Of a DNA stretch of 7,292 nt, positions 6,237 to 7,292 are shown piece by piece (positions within the stretch are counted from its first letter, which is position 1; each line of letters begins with the position of its first letter). The translations under genes were made by a program, and so were the position numbers. This stretch comes from Xanthobacteraceae bacterium (GTDB taxonomy: Bacteria; Pseudomonadota; Alphaproteobacteria; Rhizobiales; Xanthobacteraceae). The notes under the pieces are model-generated. The model was not told the DNA's origin and searched no databases. It worked only from the letters and a program-made list of their open reading frames with translations. The stretch spans positions 1 to 7,292 of the forward strand of contig JASHRR010001181.1 of NCBI GenBank assembly GCA_030037185.1, in the 5' to 3' direction.

Positions 6237-7160
6237 ATGCGACCCCTTGGCTCGATCCTGACGGTGCTACTATCTCTCTTCCTGTTTTCGCTGCCGGCTG
6301 CGCCGGGCTTGGCCCAACGCCCTCGCGGCGACACGGGCTACGATCTTGTCATCGCTAACGGCAAGATCGTCGACGGCAGCGGCAATCCGTGGTTCTACGC
6401 CGATTTGGCGATCAAGGACGGGCACATCGCCAAGATCGGCAAGATCGATCCCAAGGCGGGAAAGCGGGTCATTGACGCGAAGGGAATGATGGTCACGCCT
6501 GGTTTCATCGATCTACACACCCATTCCGACATGACAGTGCTGGCCGATGGCAACGCCGAGAGCAAGGTCCGCCAGGGCGTGACGCTCGATGTGATCGGCG
6601 AGAGCGCGACGGTGGCGCCGCTGCAGGGGGCAGTGGTGGAGGAATACAAGGAGGAAGCCAAGCGGCGCAACGGGGTCGACGTCGACTGGACCACGCTTGA
6701 CGGATATTTCCGCCGCCTCATGAAGAAGGGTACCTCGATCAACATCGCCTCGAGCGTCTCGCCGCAGCAGGTGCGCCGCGCCGTAGTCGGCTTCGAAGAC
6801 CGCCCGGCGACGCCCGCCGAGATCGAGCAGATGACCCAGCTTGTCGCGAAGGCGATGGAGGAAGGTGCGGTCAATCTATCGACGGCGTTCACCGGCGGCG
6901 GCTACAAGTACGAAGACGAGATGGTCGCGATGTCAAAGGTGGTGGCGAGCTATGGCGGCTACTACGGCACCCATGTCGGCGGCGAAGGTGCCCAGATCGA
7001 CGAAGAGCTCGACAAGGCCATCCACATCGCCGATGTGACCGGCATTCCAGTGCACATCTATCACATTAAGGTGCGCGGCAAGAACAACTTCGGACGCGTG
7101 AAGGAGATCATCGCTAACCCGGATTATTCATCAACTGTTGATAATTTGCGGCGGCTGTAG
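6237..7160 (+). pseudogene. N-acyl-D-amino-acid deacylase (D-aminoacylase), truncated by IS1380
   Basis: The gene encodes the N-terminal part of an exported amidohydrolase-superfamily D-aminoacylase (COG3653 type), which hydrolyses N-acyl-D-amino acids. Start ATG 6237 has GAGGA seven bases upstream and begins a signal peptide (core residues 7-19, cut near GLA at 26). An upstream ATG at 6102 gives a longer frame but lacks this support. Visible features are YDLVIANGKIVDGSG (35-49), GFIDLHTHSD with metal ligands His94 and His96, THVGGEG with His246, and HIYHIKVRGK with His276. The 30-residue gap between His246 and His276 equals that of the Alcaligenes enzyme (His220, His250). At the position of its zinc-bridging Cys96 this protein has Ser123 (GESATVAP). 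Family-like sequence stops at about residue 293, near base 7117; the last codons to TAG at 7160 come from the IS. About 200 residues, including the catalytic Asp region, are lost, so it should be inactive. Confidence 0.88.
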
Positions 7161-7292
7161 CGAGAAGTGGCCGATTCACATAGCAGATCGGTGTTCAAAC
7201 AAACTGCTTCGTGCAATCAACCAGCGCCACAGCCGCCATGACCGAAGATACGCCGCTTCCCTTTGACCTGCCAGCCGTTCACCGCAAGAAAA
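7118..7292 (+). mobile_element. IS1380-family insertion sequence, left end (cut by window end)
   Basis: The D-aminoacylase similarity ends at about 7117 and the following sequence, beginning CCCGGATTATTCATCAAC, leads into an IS1380 transposase start at 7237. The exact boundary is inferred from loss of the deacylase pattern and from the CC-rich start expected of such ends. If the element starts at 7118, the 4-base target duplication would be CTAA (7114-7117). A small dyad ATCAAC-T-GTTGAT lies just inside the end, at 7129-7141. The right end is outside the window. Confidence 0.75.
7237..7292 (+). CDS. IS1380-family transposase, N-terminal fragment
   Basis: ATG 7237 opens a frame that runs off the window end, giving MTEDTPLPFDLPAVHRKK. 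This resembles the start of IS1380-family transposases of alphaproteobacteria, which typically begin M(T)xDTPLPFDLPAVxRKK and continue with VDFxGGxxSSDGGLLLL. Only 18 codons are visible, so the DDE core is not seen. No strong Shine-Dalgarno is present. The gene is in the same direction as the D-aminoacylase it interrupts. Confidence 0.8.

Overview
The window reads as an accessory, IS-scarred stretch of a GC-rich proteobacterial genome. An alphaproteobacterium of the Bradyrhizobium/Hyphomicrobiales kind is my best guess, inferred from GC-rich codon use, the IS630 and IS1380 types, and the mix of TRAP binding protein, exported amidohydrolases and LysR relic. No marker gene proves the taxonomy.

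Layout: (1) Bases 1-195 are the right end of an IS630-family insertion sequence: the last 54 codons of its transposase and a short terminal region ending at a TA dinucleotide. (2) Bases 196 to about 690, minus strand, are a decayed LysR-type regulator gene. The IS630 element sits inside it, and it carries several frameshifts, an internal deletion and a small TAGAC repeat scar. (3) Bases 791-1696 (+) encode an exported alpha/beta-hydrolase of the PHB-depolymerase/LpqC-like esterase family. (4) Bases 1697-2476 hold no convincing gene, only a perfect 9-bp stem-loop near the end of the next gene. (5) Bases 2477-3928 (-) encode an exported M20D (AbgB/IAA-amino-acid-hydrolase-like) amidohydrolase, with clustered GACGTT half-sites just upstream. 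(6) Bases 3989-4576 are non-coding but contain three consecutive strong dyads (4227-4374). (7) Bases 4577-5593 (+) encode a TRAP-transporter (DctP-type) periplasmic binding protein with no membrane subunits in view. (8) Bases 5594-6236 are a gene-poor spacer with a short hairpin and two small ORFs that have Shine-Dalgarno-like sequences. (9) From 6237 (+) an exported N-acyl-D-amino-acid deacylase begins. It is cut after about 293 residues by an IS1380-family element whose left end lies near 7118 and whose transposase starts at 7237.

All four non-IS proteins (esterase, M20 amidohydrolase, TRAP binding protein, D-aminoacylase) begin with Sec-type signal peptides. The theme is periplasmic hydrolysis of acylated or amidated compounds coupled to solute capture. 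With wide spacers and mixed strands they are not one operon, so a joint pathway is inference only. The region looks to be in decay: the regulator is dead, the D-aminoacylase is interrupted, and transposons stand at both edges. I did not find a defence system, CRISPR array, RNA gene or clearly new multi-gene system. The most unusual signals are the tandem dyads upstream of the TRAP protein, the three-half-site repeat upstream of the amidohydrolase, the TAGAC scar in the LysR relic, and the Ser in place of the zinc-bridging Cys in the D-aminoacylase.
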